Source: Aromatoleum evansii (GTDB lineage: Bacteria > Pseudomonadota > Gammaproteobacteria > Burkholderiales > Rhodocyclaceae). Taken from it: a DNA stretch of 64,000 bases. Below the pieces are notes generated by a model, which was not told the origin of the DNA, ran no database searches, and was given only the letters and a program-made list of their open reading frames with translations. Positions within the stretch are counted from its first letter, which is position 1. Each line of letters opens with the position of its first letter. This document shows, in pieces, positions 63,501 to 64,000 of the stretch. The stretch is from positions 1-64,000 of the forward strand of contig NZ_WTVK01000002.1 in assembly GCF_012910805.1 (NCBI RefSeq). The letters are read 5' to 3'. The translations under genes were made by a program, and so were the position numbers.

Positions 63501-63945
63501 GCGTCAGCTTGCCGGTATCGCGGGCAAGAAAGGCCTCACGGTTGCGCGCCGGATCGGCCAGCAGGTCGTGTCCGATCACACCGCTGTTCTCGGCCAGCGG
63601 CACGATCTGCCGCACCACGCCGCCCGGCGCCAGGGCGAGTGCGGAAGCGCCCTGATAGAAAGGCAGCATCTGCTCGGCCAGGGTGTCGAAATTCGGGATG
63701 CTGCCGCCCCCCTGACGCACCAGCGCCGCGAGCGCGTAGGTCACTGCCAGCGCATGCTCGACGTTGCTGCGCAGATCCTGCGCCTTGTCGAACAGCTCGT
63801 CGGCCACCTCGGCGCGGCGGACCTGGATGCGTTGACGCTCGAAATGCGCGATCAGCACGCCTGCAACGAGCGCCGTCACGACGAAGACGAGCAGGCCGAC
63901 CAGCAGCGGGCGCCGCCTGCGTACGAACGCCCACGGATCGATCAT
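60598..63945 (-). CDS. CHASE-PAS-GGDEF-EAL membrane-bound c-di-GMP signalling protein
   Basis: A 1115-residue protein. A membrane helix near residues 13-33 and a second near 265-290 bracket a periplasmic CHASE-type sensor. Three PAS-like modules follow (about 305-680), then a diguanylate cyclase with intact GGDEF in VARLGGDEFTVV and a phosphodiesterase with intact EAL in GAEALIRWNHPRRG and the DDFGTGFSSLSYL and VKIDRSFV motifs. It could make and break c-di-GMP in response to an external signal and an internal PAS ligand. The N-terminal ATG lies 55 bases inside the window edge, so the gene is complete. Confidence 0.92.
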   Translation of the reverse strand: MIDPWAFVRRRRPLLVGLLVFVVTALVAGVLIAHFERQRIQVRRAEVADELFDKAQDLRSNVEHALAVTYALAALVRQGGGSIPNFDTLAEQMLPFYQGASALALAPGGVVRQIVPLAENSGVIGHDLLADPARNREAFLARDTGKLTLAGPFPLRQGGVGAVGRLPVYLPDESGRQAFWGFVAVVIRFPDVLETALLPSVEKYRFDYELWRTHPDTGARQVIAASSDRPLEQPVEHDVVVPNGVWTLGVVPVDGWGDDSPLPFELAAAALLCSALAWLAMSLMQLREHRRALQGVVAERTAELTAREARLAALITSLPDKMLLIDADRRITECHAPEPALLAAPVDQLLGRPYAETVPPEVAAKFDATIDAIAADGVPRQTEYALELADGVHHFSASISRLAGAEGSGGYIALARDISERVRMERALAESEMRYRALFANSRVVMLVIDPATGAIVDANDKACAYYGYGHAVLTRMSISDINVLSREEVLQEMARARARAADFFQFRHRLASGEVRDVEVASGPIEIEGRSLLYSIVQDVTERRRYEKLMREAMVVFNASSQAIMTTDADGVITSVNPAFCAITGYAPEEVIGHRSSMFKSGRHDQAFFESMWSRLAEAGAWEGEIWNRRKNGETYPQWLTITSVRDADGKVSEYVSLFSDITERKQQEEAMWRQANYDPLTGLANRSLLQDRLERALAQGRRHGSKVGLVFLDLDGFKWINDSLGHDVGDQLLIDVANRLQRCVRNQDTVARLGGDEFTVVVNDLHDQRDLEDLRAISEKLVAVLREPFQLRNAPHYISGSVGITVFPDDGDDVQSLLRNADIAMYKAKQAGKNRAQFYAPHMQADALARIQLETDLRTALEQEQFVLHYQPIVAATSGRVVGAEALIRWNHPRRGMVAPGEFIQVAEDCGLIVPIGEWALREAVRQSCAWREAGQSPLRIAVNVSGVQFREPGLPEIVRTLLPEGEGRAQLMLEITESVLMDGSEEAESRMREIRDYGIAYALDDFGTGFSSLSYLKRFPVDVVKIDRSFVRDCPDDHSDASLVEAIINMAHSLDLSVTAEGVESVEQRDFLRDLGCDFLQGYLIGKPLSPLEFAAFARANAPFVQDAAFAG

Positions 63946-64000
63946 CGCCGCCTCGATCCCGCCCGTGTCCGCCCGCAGGCCATCTGCGGGGCAAGACTCG

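Overview
The window is a high-GC betaproteobacterial chromosome segment, most likely from the Rhodocyclales (Azoarcus, Aromatoleum or Thauera relatives). The reasons are the torF-glnK-amtB order behind a sigma-54/NtrC promoter, a PEP-CTERM protein, a kinase/phosphatase pair beside yicC-rph-rdgB-hemW, separate gshA and gshB genes with apbE, and two families of intergenic palindromic repeats. I see no insertion sequence, integrase, phage gene or CRISPR array. Assignments rest on reading motifs by eye; no database was searched.

Layout. 1-1788: end of a branched-chain amino acid ABC transporter (livM fragment, livG, livF). 1866-3687: a GFA-type zinc protein and an orphan, lower-GC gene resembling DUF3800. 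3828-14520: a minus-strand cluster unlike the housekeeping genes around it, read from 14520 downwards. It encodes a phosphatase-aminotransferase fusion, a UbiU-like U32 protein, a UbiV-like U32 protein, a second UbiU-like protein, a leaderless periplasmic-binding-fold protein, a third UbiU-like protein, a PEP-synthase-like phosphotransferase, a short-chain dehydrogenase and an FAH-family enzyme. An MFS exporter lies just upstream. Stop/start overlaps tie many of these genes together. Characterised U32 relatives (UbiU/UbiV, RlhA, TrhP) are oxygen-independent hydroxylation proteins, so I propose an undescribed anaerobic biosynthetic or modification pathway. This is the most interesting part of the window.

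15962-24829: comM, ubiK, the nitrogen-regulated torF-glnK-amtB operon, a secreted rhodanese, a chemoreceptor, purU and thrH. A candidate small RNA with its own terminator lies at 24989-25061. 25066-35481: ilvA, an HD-GYP protein, an ABC-F ATPase, a periplasmic coiled-coil protein, a DsbA-fold isomerase, a DMT transporter, apbE and the glutathione genes gshB and gshA. 35571-41062: a solitary adenine methyltransferase, a PEP-CTERM protein with its own sigma-54-like promoter, EcsC and DUF488 proteins, a subtilisin-like protease and a C_GCAxxG_C_C protein.

41108-50877: yicC, a Ser/Thr kinase with a PP2C phosphatase, rph-rdgB-hemW, sppA, trmB, thiS-thiG and tRNA-Gly(CCC). 50939-64000: sodC, a cytochrome c, an orphan E1 alpha/beta dehydrogenase pair next to two PNPOx-fold proteins (one carrying GAF and winged-helix-like regions), a flavin reductase, mutY, a LON-domain protein with ubiX, a Leu/Ile/Val-type binding protein and a CHASE-PAS-GGDEF-EAL protein. 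Genes for c-di-GMP turnover (26499, 60598), chemotaxis and sigma-54 control fit a free-living organism that responds to nitrogen and oxygen.
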